From Astrocystis sublimbata (taxonomy: Eukaryota > Ascomycota > Sordariomycetes > Xylariales > Xylariaceae): 64,000 bases of DNA. The notes beneath the pieces were generated by a model that was not told the DNA's origin, ran no database searches, and saw only the letters and a program-made list of their open reading frames with translations. The DNA lies in assembly GCA_022453515.1 (NCBI GenBank), contig JAJNNY010000066.1:124001-188000 (forward strand), given 5' to 3'. Below are positions 1 to 10,169 of the stretch, piece after piece (positions within the stretch are counted from its first letter, which is position 1; the number at the start of each line of letters is the position of its first letter). A program made the translations under genes and the position numbers.

Positions 1-15
1 CGACAGAGCGTAGTC

Positions 16-235
16 CATTTCCGTTGCCGTGGCCGTGGCCGTTTCCATTTCCATTTCCATTTCCATTTTCATTCCCATTCCCATTTGAATTTCCATTTCC
101 ATTTCCATTTCCATTTCCATTTTCATTCCCATTCCCATTCCCATTCCCATTCCCATTCCCATTCCCATTCCCATTTGAATTTCCATTTCCGTTGCCGTTT
201 CCGTTTCCATTTCCGTTTCCATTCCCATTGGATTT
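16..235. repeat. Imperfect hexanucleotide microsatellite (TTTCCA/TTCCCA units)
   Basis: About 220 bp of imperfect TTTCCA, TTCCCA and TTTCCG units at the left window edge. Because the unit is six bases, every frame is open and would read as a dipeptide repeat: Pro-Phe, His-Phe/His-Ser, or on the other strand Trp-Glu/Trp-Lys. No family signal or gene structure surrounds it, so I read it as non-coding satellite DNA. Confidence 0.85.
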
Positions 236-984
236 CGCTTTCTTTAGTCGCCGAAAGTTCTGGCCCACCATCCACTCGGCTATGGAATGAGGTGGCATAT
301 TGCCGACGCGGTGGAATCAGACATATGCTGAGGTGGGTGCTGTCGCGAAGGCGCAAACCTGGAAGCAGTTGGCTGAGTAGGTACCTATCGAGTGCCCAGA
401 TACTGGATGAGAGTGTTAGTGGGAGGCGGGGGGCTCTTCCCATTCAATAGGCTGGTCTGCACACGGCGCATGCGTACGGGAACATTCAAGGTAGGCCAAA
501 CAGCAACAGCCAATTAACCAGTTTCTTATCTTGATGTGGCTTGTTTGGGAACAAGTGTGGCCGGCAGAGGGTTGCTTGGGCTACGGCCAGGCAGGTTGCT
601 GCTTGCAGGTGGTGTGAATGAAGAAGTTGAGTGAGTGAGTGAGTGAGTGTCAGGGCTCGGAGCCGAGCTATTCGAGTGAGGTGCCTAAAAGCAAACAACC
701 TGAACGAGTGCTTCCCCCCTCCCCGCCTCGCAGGCAGGCCTTCATGCATCTTCAAGTCTACCTTGGGCTCACAGTATAGTAGTCGGATAACAAGCGTCGG
801 AGGATGGATGACAGCAATAGGTACCGTGAACATCATATGTACATGTACCTACTTCCTATCCTAACCTACCTAGGTACACGGGCTTGTAGTACTAATAGGC
901 AGAAAACTGAGCTTCTCTTTTCTTCGTCCTCGGGAGCAATGTCCACTGCCGAAGCGAGAATCGAGCGCCTTCCCACACGTGGGT
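236..984. other. Intergenic stretch, no gene seen
   Basis: This lies 3' of the dephospho-CoA kinase gene. It contains a GTGA tandem run at about 628-649 and a TACCTAGGTA-type motif near 866-880. Open frames are short and have no recognisable family. Nothing else can be supported. Confidence 0.6.
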
Positions 985-1800
985 TCAGAGCTTTGCCTTC
1001 TCTTGCAGTTCGACGTCCTGCCACTCCCTGTTTATTCGCTTATTCTGCCAATACACCCAGGCCCCCGCGATAACACCCAGCGGGGGGTATAGGAGGCATA
1101 GCCAGTTCCACCACGACGGACTGCGCCTTCTCATATCTTGTATAGCAGCATCGATATTGGCTTTGAGCTCTTCCCGCGACCCGTCGTTCCATAAAACCAC
1201 GCCCTTGCCCTCCCCCCTTGCCTCGCATCGCTTCGCCTTCAGTCTGACATCTGTCTGGCTGAGCACGCGGTTTTGTGCATCTTCGGCGCTGAGGTGCGCA
1301 TCCCGTTGCATCAATCTCTGCTTCTGCACCTCTGGGTCCCTGACCGCGACGACCACGACCACCCCCGACAGTTTGTCCCATCCGCTTTCAAACAGCAAGG
1401 GGACATCTAGCACCACAGCCCAGCTTCCCGTCATATAGTACCAGAAGATAGATTTGTAGATTTCCTTGCGCACTGCGGGATGCACGATACCATTCAACAC
1501 GTTTCGGCTCCTTTGCTGCTCTTCGCCATCCCCGAATACGCGCCGGCCAAGCGCGGGTCTGTCCAGCGCTCGGCCCTGTCCGTCCACCCCATTCTCGGGC
1601 ATGGACTCGGAGACGGGAACTAATATTTCGGGGCCAAAGTGTTTTACGATTGCTTTGTAACCGCTAGTCCCGGGCTCCACAACTTTCCGTGCAACGATAT
1701 CGGCATCAATGATGGGCAAGGAATATGGCGGCTTTGATAGGATGGAGGATACCGTGGACTTGCCGGTCGCGATGGACCCGGTCAGGCCAATAAAGAGCAT
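985..1800 (-). CDS. CAB5: Dephospho-CoA kinase (CoaE/Cab5), membrane-anchored form
   Basis: Catalyses the last step of coenzyme A synthesis, ATP-dependent phosphorylation of dephospho-CoA. The ORF is intronless and 271 aa. A P-loop GxxxxTGKST lies at residues 8-16, followed by the substrate-side IDAD motif (Asp32, Asp34), then VLDVPLLFESG and the lid region with QxxRxxQRDAxLS-like residues, all typical of CoaE. The C-terminus has a Trp-rich hydrophobic segment at about 230-251 followed by a charged tail. This resembles a membrane anchor, as described for fungal Cab5 proteins, and is absent from bacterial CoaE. The start ATG is at 1798-1800, right before the P-loop, where CoaE normally begins. 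It is transcribed divergently from ADE5,7. Confidence 0.93.
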   Translation of the reverse strand: MLFIGLTGSIATGKSTVSSILSKPPYSLPIIDADIVARKVVEPGTSGYKAIVKHFGPEILVPVSESMPENGVDGQGRALDRPALGRRVFGDGEEQQRSRNVLNGIVHPAVRKEIYKSIFWYYMTGSWAVVLDVPLLFESGWDKLSGVVVVVAVRDPEVQKQRLMQRDAHLSAEDAQNRVLSQTDVRLKAKRCEARGEGKGVVLWNDGSREELKANIDAAIQDMRRRSPSWWNWLCLLYPPLGVIAGAWVYWQNKRINREWQDVELQEKAKL

Positions 1801-2467
1801 GATAGCTGTGTTCTCTCGATTGTAGTGGATGTCTATGACTTAGATCGGAGCGCGAGGTCCAGCCGGTGCTGAGTGGAGTCTGTGTTGCGCCAACGATGGA
1901 TGTTGAACCCCCGTTGCAGACGGGACGGACAAAAGAGTTGATGTGAGGTTGGGCGGGCCATGTCGAGGCTCAATTCGAGCTGCAGTCCCCCTGGCCTGAC
2001 ACCTGCAGACAGGGATCCATTCCCGTCGGTCGCGCCAAGGTCGACCTGGGGCGTTCTCGCGCGTACTATCCAGTAGGTACCTCGCCTGCAGGTGGGTAGG
2101 TACTACCTAAACTTACCTAGTGTAGGTAGGTACTTAGCTACCTGTAGCTCCGCTGCTTCTTATCGCCTTATCTATGTGCAGCACTGCGCTGCGGGGGAGG
2201 GGTATCTCTACAGTAGGTAGGTCTTCGTTGGAGGGGTTAATCACTTAACAGTGAAGCGCAAAAAATTTGAAGATATTCGCGGACCCGGACCGAGGTCTAT
2301 GGCCCAGAAACTTGAGTACCGTAGCTTCATCCTGGTCTAGCCCATACTCATATTTGATGCCGCCCACTGAGATTTCATGAGCAACGGTCCCTACCACCGC
2401 ATACCACTCCTCCTTTCCTCTCTATAACCTTTTCGCATCGGAAATCCCCGATTCCCCAGTACCAGTG
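1801..2467. promoter_or_regulatory. Divergent intergenic promoter, CAB5 / ADE5,7
   Basis: This 667 bp region separates two divergent start codons and must hold both promoters. A dense run of TAGGTA/TACCTA motifs lies at about 2076-2220. A pyrimidine-rich CTCCTTTCCTCTCT tract about 50 bp upstream of the ADE5,7 ATG is typical of fungal transcription start regions. No defined transcription-factor site is claimed. Confidence 0.55.
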
Positions 2468-4837
2468 ATGGGTGCACAGCCTGATACCCTCCGGGTCTTG
2501 CTCATCGGCAATGGAGGTCGGGAACATGCCATTGCCTGGAAATTAAGCCAATCGCCCTTGATCGAATCCATAATAGTCGTTCCGGGCAACGGAGGCACGG
2601 CCACCTGCCCCAAAACAACCAACAACACCTCGGTGTCTGCCGAAGACTTTCCTGCGCTGCTGCATCTGGCGAGGAAGAACAATGTCAATTTCGTTGTCCC
2701 CGGCCCCGAAGCGCCCCTGGTCGCCGGTGCGGTTGACTTCTTCGAGGGTGCCGGCATCAAGTGCTTCGGACCCTCAAAGGCCGCCGCTTACATGGAGGGC
2801 AGCAAAACATTCTCCAAAGACTTCATGAAGAAGCACAATATTCCAACTGCCGCCTACGAGAATTTCTCCGACTACGAGCAGGCCCGGCAGTACCTCGACC
2901 GTGTCCAGCATGACGTTGTCATCAAGGCGGATGGCCTCGCAGCTGGCAAGGGCGTCATCATCCCCACGACGAAAGAGGAAGCTCAAAATGCGCTCAGAGA
3001 CATCATGCAGAAGCGCGAATTCGGCTCGGCTGGAGACGAGGTTGTCATTGAGGAATTCCTAACCGGTGACGAATTGAGCATATTGACCTTCAGCGACGGC
3101 TACACCATCAAGTCCCTCCCCCCTGCACAAGACCACAAAAGAATTGGCGAGGGCGACACGGGTCCTAACACGGGTGGCATGGGTTGCTATGCGCCGACAA
3201 ATATCGCCACACCGGAGCTTGTCGCGCAAATCGACCGCGATATCATCAAGCCCACCATTGATGGCATGCGTAAGGACGAGATACCCTTCAAGGGCGTTCT
3301 CTTTACCGGCCTTATGATTACCCCTTCGGGACCCAAAGTGCTCGAGTACAATGTGCGATTTGGCGACCCGGAAACTCAGACAGTCTTGCCCCTGTTATCC
3401 GACGACTCAGATTTGGCGAAGATCATGCTCGCCTGTTCGAAAGGTCATCTTGACAGCGTATCAATCCAGATCAAAGATGGATTCAGCGCGACAGTTGTCG
3501 TCTCCGCTGGTGGTTACCCCGAGTCTTATGCCAAGGGCGAAGAGATCACCGTTCAGACTCCACCTACAGGCACCAACATCTTCCACGCAGGCACCAAGAT
3601 AGCCGACGGTAAGCTCCAGACAGCCGGTGGACGAGTCATAGCAGCAAGCGCCACGGCAAGCGAGAGCTTGCGTGCGGCGGTGGACAAGGCCTACGAAGGC
3701 GTGCGGCACATTCAATTCAAAGATATGTATTTCCGCAAAGACATAGCACACAGAGCATTCAAAGCCACGGCCGACACGAAAGAGGCCTTGACATACGCAC
3801 AAGCTGGAGTCAGCATCGACGCCGGTAACAAGCTCGTGGAACGGATACGTACCGCCGTCCGCTCAACGGCTCGTCCTGGCGCGGACGCCGAGATCGGCGG
3901 TTTCGGCGGCGAGGTCAACCTCGCGAAAGCAGGCTTCGCCAGCGAGGCGCCGATAATGGTGGGCGCCATTGATGGCGTGGGCACGAAACTGATGATCGCA
4001 CAGGCGACTGCGAACCACCGCACCGTGGGCATCGACCTAGTGGCCATGAACGTCAACGACCTGGTGGTGCAGGGCGCCGAGCCCCTCATGTTCCTCGACT
4101 ACTTCGGCTGCAGCAAGCTGAACGGCGAGGTGGCGGCGCAGTTCGTGGAGAGCGTTGCCGCTGGCTGCCGTGAAGCCCGCTGCGCGCTAGTCGGCGGCGA
4201 GACGGCGGAGATGCCCGGCATGTACAGCGAGGACGACTACGATGCCGCTGGCGCCGCCATCGGCGCCATGTTACCGGCGAACCGCCTTCCGCGCCTCGAT
4301 ACCATGAAGATCGGCGACGTGCTGCTCGGACTTGCCTCCTCGGGAGTGCACTCCAACGGCTTCTCCCTGGTCCGCCGCATCCTCGCCCGCGAGAACCTCG
4401 CCTACTCGGCCCCCGCACCGTGGACGTCCGACGCCACCGTTGGGGAATCCCTCCTCACGCCCACGCGCATCTACGTGCGCTCCGTACTTAAAGCCCTCCC
4501 GCACCTCAAGGGCCTCTCGCACATCACGGGCGGCGGGCTGACGGAGAACGTCCCGCGCACGCTCCCTTCGCACCTGGCCGCTGAGGTCGATGTCGGCTCC
4601 TGGACGCTACCGCCTGTCTTCGCGTGGCTCAAGAAAGCGGGGAATGTCCAGGCTTCGGAGATGGCGCGCACCTTCAATACGGGAGTGGGCATGGTCGCCG
4701 TCGTCGCGGCTGAGGATGCGCAGACCGTCGTGAAGACGCTGCAAGACGAGGGGGAGACAGTTTACACCATCGGAAGGCTGGTTGAGCGCGCACAGAACGG
4801 CGAGGGGTGTATTCTGAAGGGGCTGGAGTCATGGTAG
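2468..4837 (+). CDS. ADE5,7: Bifunctional purine enzyme GARS-AIRS (Ade5,7)
   Basis: Cytosolic enzyme for two steps of de novo purine synthesis: phosphoribosylamine-glycine ligase (GARS) and phosphoribosylformylglycinamidine cyclo-ligase (AIRS). It is 789 aa and intronless. The N-terminal half (about 1-430) carries GNGGREHA, the ATP-grasp segment KADGLAAGKGV, and EYNVRFGDPETQ. The C-terminal half (about 440-789) carries the AIRS signatures DGVGTK, AMNVNDLVVQGAEPL, GGETAEMPGMY and HITGGGLTENVPR. Length and domain order match fungal Ade5,7, which lacks the GART domain of the animal trifunctional enzyme. The frame is open from a GTG at 2465, but the first ATG is at 2468 and directly precedes the GARS fold. 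The 3' end converges with ATG15. Confidence 0.97.
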   Translation: MGAQPDTLRVLLIGNGGREHAIAWKLSQSPLIESIIVVPGNGGTATCPKTTNNTSVSAEDFPALLHLARKNNVNFVVPGPEAPLVAGAVDFFEGAGIKCFGPSKAAAYMEGSKTFSKDFMKKHNIPTAAYENFSDYEQARQYLDRVQHDVVIKADGLAAGKGVIIPTTKEEAQNALRDIMQKREFGSAGDEVVIEEFLTGDELSILTFSDGYTIKSLPPAQDHKRIGEGDTGPNTGGMGCYAPTNIATPELVAQIDRDIIKPTIDGMRKDEIPFKGVLFTGLMITPSGPKVLEYNVRFGDPETQTVLPLLSDDSDLAKIMLACSKGHLDSVSIQIKDGFSATVVVSAGGYPESYAKGEEITVQTPPTGTNIFHAGTKIADGKLQTAGGRVIAASATASESLRAAVDKAYEGVRHIQFKDMYFRKDIAHRAFKATADTKEALTYAQAGVSIDAGNKLVERIRTAVRSTARPGADAEIGGFGGEVNLAKAGFASEAPIMVGAIDGVGTKLMIAQATANHRTVGIDLVAMNVNDLVVQGAEPLMFLDYFGCSKLNGEVAAQFVESVAAGCREARCALVGGETAEMPGMYSEDDYDAAGAAIGAMLPANRLPRLDTMKIGDVLLGLASSGVHSNGFSLVRRILARENLAYSAPAPWTSDATVGESLLTPTRIYVRSVLKALPHLKGLSHITGGGLTENVPRTLPSHLAAEVDVGSWTLPPVFAWLKKAGNVQASEMARTFNTGVGMVAVVAAEDAQTVVKTLQDEGETVYTIGRLVERAQNGEGCILKGLESW

Positions 4838-5479
4838 ACAGTTAACTAATTGCTCGTGACAGGGCGTCCACTACTAGTAGGCGATGTATATGGGTTACGC
4901 AAGCCACTTGCGATGGGTCGGAGTCCAGGACACGATAAGAGGGCGGAATAGGGATAGCGACAAACAAAATCGCATCATGCACATAGAACAAAATACCGTG
5001 CATTTGAAAAGGTTACTTGCTGGCTCTAATGAGATTGTCCTTGACTCTAAACGGGATCTACCATTTCATTGGTCCATTGCTCGAATCTTGCCAAGATGAG
5101 GAGGACACCCACCTCTCCTTATCATACTATCTGCATCTGATTGGGGATGGAAGTAGAGTGCGGGTGCTATGACGGATTAGTTAAGGCAATCACAAAACGA
5201 TCTACCTATAATAAACAATGAACAATTAGTAGTGAATAATGAGAAAAAGCCTACGCGTGCTAAAGTTTGGGTTGTGCTCAAGGCTGCAACGTGTGTACAG
5301 CGTCAGGCATCGAGCCGACTTGATGTATTCCTCATCTAATGGAACCACGAACAAGCATTCTTGACGAGCTCGTTGGTGATATGTCGTGCTATATATGCGT
5401 TTATGTACGTATGAAAACAACGCAGCAAAAAGAAGAAAAAGCCAAAAGCCAAAACGCCGGTAGTATCGATTCTTCCCTA
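4838..5479. other. Convergent 3' intergenic region (ADE5,7 / ATG15)
   Basis: About 640 bp between two convergent genes. It is A/T-richer than the flanking exons and has no ORF with family similarity. It presumably holds both 3' UTRs and polyadenylation sites. Confidence 0.5.
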
Positions 5480-7516
5480 CTATATCTCATCACTGTCCCA
5501 TCTCCACACTGTATCCTCGTCGCCGGCCAGTCTCCACTGCTTGCACAGTCCATACCAATGTCTCTCGACACAACGAGACTTTGGAGGTGCGGTGACTGGA
5601 TCGTGACCAATGGATGTTGGCGCAGGCATCGGTGGTGGTGAGGTCATCTCATGTTGGGCTATTGTAGTTGTGGATGAAGCAGCTTTGTCATTGCACCCCC
5701 ACCAGCCGGGTGTGGCACAGGTCGTGGATGTAGCGGTGGCAGTAGCTTGGGATGCTGCGTCTGTTGGGTCGTTACATCCAAACCAACCAGGTGTCTTGCA
5801 GGTTGTTGATGACGTGGTAGTAGTAGTGGTGGCTTGCGAAGTTGTTGTCCCGGTAGTGGTAGTCTCGTCTTTACATCCAAACCACCCGGGCGTCTTGCAG
5901 GTCGACGTTGTCGAAGACTCAGAAGTTGTCGTGGCAGTGGTGCCCGTAGTCGTCGTGCTCTTATCGGCACAGCCCCACCAGCCAGGGGTCTCGCACGTTG
6001 CTGTTCGCGTGCGGGTCTTCGTGGTTGACTGGCCTGTTGTGGTGGTGGTTGTCCCGTCTGTGCTATTGCTTTCGTACATTTTCCAGTATGCGCAATCGCG
6101 GCATTCCGGCGTGTATTCGCACTTGGGAACGGTTTTGTACTCTTTGATTACGTCTCGAATGACTGAGCGGATCTTGTGAGTGCCAATGCCGACACGCCAA
6201 CCTTTGTCAGCTACCGTGTCGTATGTACACTCGTATCCGGCGTGGCATGCAGTTTCCAGGGCATACCCGCCGTATGAGCACGAGGCAGTAGCACCGTTGC
6301 ACGTGCCAATGAAGATGGGATCGGCAGTGTGGCCAAAGTGGTACGCTCCCGTGTACTGGCGGGTTTGGGGAAAGTCTGGGTCACCATGGGGAGGAACTGG
6401 CAGCCCGAGACGAGACGCAGGAAGCGCCTCCGGCACGGCTTCAAATGTAACAACTGGCACACCGTAGGTAAGGCCGATGAAGGAGCTGACGGCGCCACCG
6501 AGGGAGTGACCCGCGATCCAGATGTTGGAACTTGGGTAAAGCTCAGTGATATTGCTATAAAGCTCCCTGGCGGCTTGGTAATAGCGATTCTCCTCGCGCA
6601 ATGCCTGTCGGACGCACGTATTGTTACATGCGTAGGTACCGGTGGCACAATCACACACCTGCTTGTATGTCCACTGTCCCTGCTGCCCACAGCAACAACT
6701 GAAGAACAAATTGTCATTGATCTTGTCGTTCGTTGTTGTTCCATCACCATCAAAAACAGCGGGCGAGGTGCCTTTCAACCCAACGACGATGGTGGTATTT
6801 GTTTCGTCTCCCCAAATATGTCCACGAAGCCCATCCGACTCCCAGCCAAAATCCTCTGTGCGGTTAAACGGCACCCCAACCTCATCCCAGTCCGGCTGAT
6901 CGGGAGACTCTACATAGGCATTGGATACTATCAGGGCCATGGTCAGAACGGTCTCCTTGTCGGTGACGTCGGGGCCTGCGACATCATCGATGGTCCAGGC
7001 CGACGCGGAACTCGCGAACATATAACCTTGCTCGCGGGCGGCGGCAACTAGGGGATCCACGGTGCTTGGCCGTCGGTCAACTAAGCGCTCTATCTTCTGT
7101 GCACGACTCCTCGCCTTGAGAGCGGGGATGTGTTCGGCAGGATGGTCATCCTCGGCGGCGAGCCAGACCTGGGCCTCCGGGTGTCGGACATCCCGTCTTC
7201 GATAGAGGCCGGGGTGACGATGAGTGCCGTGATGGAGGATGTGACGAAGGGTCTAAGGAGAAGGGCCAGTTAGAATATCCGGCATGGAAATGGGCGACGG
7301 CGCGGGGCATACGAAGGTGTGCTCAGCAGGCGCAGGAGGCTCCGGCACGAGAGGGCCTAATATGGGACTGTCGTCGAGTATGGAATCGAGGTTGGAAATG
7401 GAGGCTGCTGCAGGCGGTGCCGATAGGGCGAGGAAGGAGAGAAGAAGATTGGCGGTGGCGCGACCAGCCGAGCCGCAGACTGAATATACGGTAGACCTTC
7501 TGCTGTTCAGTCTCAT
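5480..7516 (-). CDS. ATG15: Autophagy-related vacuolar lipase Atg15
   Basis: Class 3 phospholipase that degrades autophagic and multivesicular-body membranes inside the vacuole. Two exons: 7516-7313 and 7252-5480, joined by a 60 bp intron (GTATGC donor, CTTAG acceptor); 658 aa. Residues about 20-40 form the hydrophobic signal anchor expected for a single-pass ER-to-vacuole protein. A conserved block just after the splice (TLRHILHH, HPGLYRRRDV, VWLAAEDD) is typical of Atg15. The lipase elbow GHSLGG places the nucleophile at Ser318. The C-terminal third is Thr/Ser-rich with four copies of CxTPGW(W/F)GC. The frame around 7060 starts at GTG, which is internal, so the upstream exon is needed. Divergent from the GCN5-like gene. 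Confidence 0.93.
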
Positions 7517-8451
7517 ACTGACCGTCTTCGAGATTGACCCCAAATTTAGAGAGGGCACCCAGGCACCAGCGGTACGAACAACGCGGTGGTGGAAGACGCT
7601 GACGTAACGATTTACAATATGGCGAATGGCGAATGGCGAATGGCGAATGGCGGGTGGTGCCGGTGTATGCCTATCGCATGGTCGGTTGGTCAGATTGACT
7701 GTATACTGTGGCAAGATGAGCTTTAGCCTGAGCTTTTACGTGGTAAGTAAGCGTGCTAAGTGAATAGTGAATGAGCGATAATGAAGAGATATGGAAGATG
7801 GAGAAGTCGGAGGCAGGCAGGACAGATGACGATGGATGAGGAATGGGGTTCCAAGGTTGCAGGTGGGTGCATGACACGGCATGTTGCTGCTGTAAGTTGA
7901 TACCTACATGTACCTCTAGTAGGTAGGGCGAACGCACAGTCACCGCACAGGTACGTACCCAGCCGACCTCAGCCAGCCAACCAGCCCGGCCTAGGTACTA
8001 GTAGCCTGCCCGAGCTGCCTAAAGTGGCATCCTCTCTGAGGTCCCCACTGCCCATGCACACCCCCAGTAGCGCTCACAGTGTCCGCAGAGCATGTATCGA
8101 GGTACTTACCTGACCGGGAGACCTGAGGTACAGACAGGTGCGGGCATATTGTGTGTGATAACGTGTGATACGGCAGAGTTGAAGTTTGCCTTTTTTTTTT
8201 TGCTTTCCCTCTCTTCCTCTCCTCGTACAAGAGCTAATCAGGTAAATTAAGTTCGTCGTAGTACCTGAAGGCTCAGAATTTCTGCTTCATCAATCTCGCA
8301 GCACTCAGTAAGTTGAAGACATCCATATCTTACCTACTCATACTCGTAGGTATCTACTTAGTCCCACAGCACCGATCTCCCACAGCGATTCGAGGCCACA
8401 TGCGCATGTACCTAGCAAGCCTACCCACATGTAATTGTAGGTACGAGTAGC
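7517..8451. promoter_or_regulatory. Divergent promoter region, ATG15 / GCN5-like gene
   Basis: About 935 bp between divergent start codons. It contains a perfect GGCGAAT heptamer repeated four times (7621-7648), a T10-11 tract near 8190, and several TAGGTA/TACCTA motifs (7918-7925, 7992-7999, 8330-8355, 8435-8448). No protein-coding signal is seen. Confidence 0.5.
7621..7648. repeat. Heptamer tandem repeat (GGCGAAT)4
   Basis: Four exact GGCGAAT copies in tandem, followed by a degenerate GGCGGGT copy. It lies about 105 bp upstream of the ATG15 start codon, probably in its promoter or 5' leader. Confidence 0.9.
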
Positions 8452-10169
8452 ATGTCTGGACCCCCCTCCAACGACGCTAAAGCAGGCTCGGGCGTGGGTC
8501 CAGAGCTGCAGTCATCTCCGACTCCACCTGGATGCGAGCAGCACCCTCGACACCGGGGGGACCGGCTTCCCGCAAAGCGCACGGCTTCCGACGAACCGGT
8601 CATCGCTCCAGATGCCAAGAGAACAAAGACACATCACGAAGGCCTGACAGAGGCGGCACCGGATGCTCGACGTTCAGCTCTGTGTCTGAGAATTCCATTC
8701 CCAGATAAGGTAAGCCAGCCACGCAGCCCACGCTACGATGGGGATCTAGGATCTACATACCTCTCCTCTCGCCTTGGTCGCCGAGTCGCCAAGCTTACGA
8801 GTAGCCCAACCTTAGCTGGCCGGCACGTACTGACATCTCGATAGCCTGCAGTTCTCGAAGAGTTAAATGGCGACGTCGAATTCTGGGCCATCAACAATGA
8901 CGGCACCAGAGAGGCCACAATCCTTCTCACAGGCTTGAAATGCCTCTTCCAAAAGCAGCTTCCCAAGATGGCCACACACTATATCGCCCGGCTTGTTTAC
9001 GATCGCACTCACATGTCCATCGCTATCGTCAAGAAGCCGCTGGAGGTTATTGGCGGAATAGCATACCGGCCCTTTCGAACTCGCAAATTCGCTGAAATCG
9101 TCTTCTGCGCCGTGGCAGCCGATCAACAAGACAAGGGCTATGGCGCCCATCTCATGAACCATCTGAAAGATTACGTCCGCGCTACTTCCCCCGTCATGCA
9201 TTTGATCGCCTACGCCGATAACGCGGCCACGGGCTACTTCTCAAAACAAGGCTTCACCAAAGAGATCACTCTTGACCAGGCTGTGTGGAAGGGTCGCATC
9301 AAGGACTATGAAGGGGGCACCATCATGCAATGCTCAATGGTCAGTCACCTTTTAGCATGCTCCTTCGTGCTTTCAGATAATCATCTGAAAACACCTCCGT
9401 CCTGAAGACATCCAACAACGCTGGAATGAGTCGGTTTTCATCCGAAGAGATCAAGCCTAACCAATTACTTGGTGATTTAGATTCCCCGGATACGCTATCT
9501 TCAAGCCAGTCGCATGGTTCTTAAGCAGAAGGAAACCGTTAAAGCCAAAACCCGTCTACTAAGCAAAAGCCACATCGTCCACCAGCCACCACAGCGATGG
9601 GTCAATGGCACTGTCACTCCGATTGATCCACTCTCCATTCCCGCCATCCAAGCAACTGGCGTACGTGATCACTCAAGTCTTTAACCCCCCCCTTCTTTTG
9701 GCATGCGAGAGGCAAAAATAACCCTAATGAGCATTTCTGCCACTAGGGTCTCTTCATCCCGGCAAGCAATTACTGACTGCAGTGTTTGAAGTGGTCTCCC
9801 GAGATGGATGAGCTAGCACGAATGCCACGACGCGGGCAGCATTTTCACCGGCTTCGACGTTTCTTGTACCAGATCCAGTTCCACAATTCATCATGGCCCT
9901 TCGTCAAACCGGTTAACAAGGATGAGGTACCTGGCTACTACGACTTCATCGAGTCGCCTATGGATCTGTCGACTGTCGAAGACAAGTTAGAGCATGAGCG
10001 TTACGATACTCCGAAAAAGCTCGTCGACGATCTGAAATTAATGTTTAGCAACTGCCAGCGATACAACGACGCAGCATCCGTCTACGCCAAAGCTGCAGTT
10101 AAGCTGGAGAAGTACATGTGGAGCCTCGTAAAGGAGACTTCAGAGTGGCATTATCTACTCGAATCATGA
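8452..10169 (+). CDS. GCN5-type histone acetyltransferase with bromodomain (probable diverged paralog)
   Basis: GNAT-family histone acetyltransferase of the Gcn5 type, nuclear, transferring acetyl from acetyl-CoA to histone lysines. Four exons: 8452-8709, 8845-9339, 9481-9660 and 9792-10169; 436 aa. The catalytic domain (about 87-251) contains AEIVFCAV with the catalytic Glu170, the acetyl-CoA loop QDKGYGA (181-187) and [12 protein letters not shown]. The C-terminal bromodomain (about 335-430) has the acetyl-lysine-binding Asn403 in RYND. Residues 209-220 read [12 protein letters not shown], where yeast Gcn5 has YADNYAIGYFKK, and the bromodomain is also drifted. A second, diverged copy therefore seems more likely than the main SAGA subunit. 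The last acceptor could be at 9782 instead, adding three residues in frame. Confidence 0.88.

Noticed and set aside
24..450. Dipeptide-repeat ORFs (Pro-Phe, His-Ser, Trp-Glu)
   Set aside because: They are products of the hexanucleotide microsatellite and have no gene context.
6329..7051. 240-codon plus-strand frame opposite ATG15
   Set aside because: Antisense shadow of the lipase exon with no family similarity.
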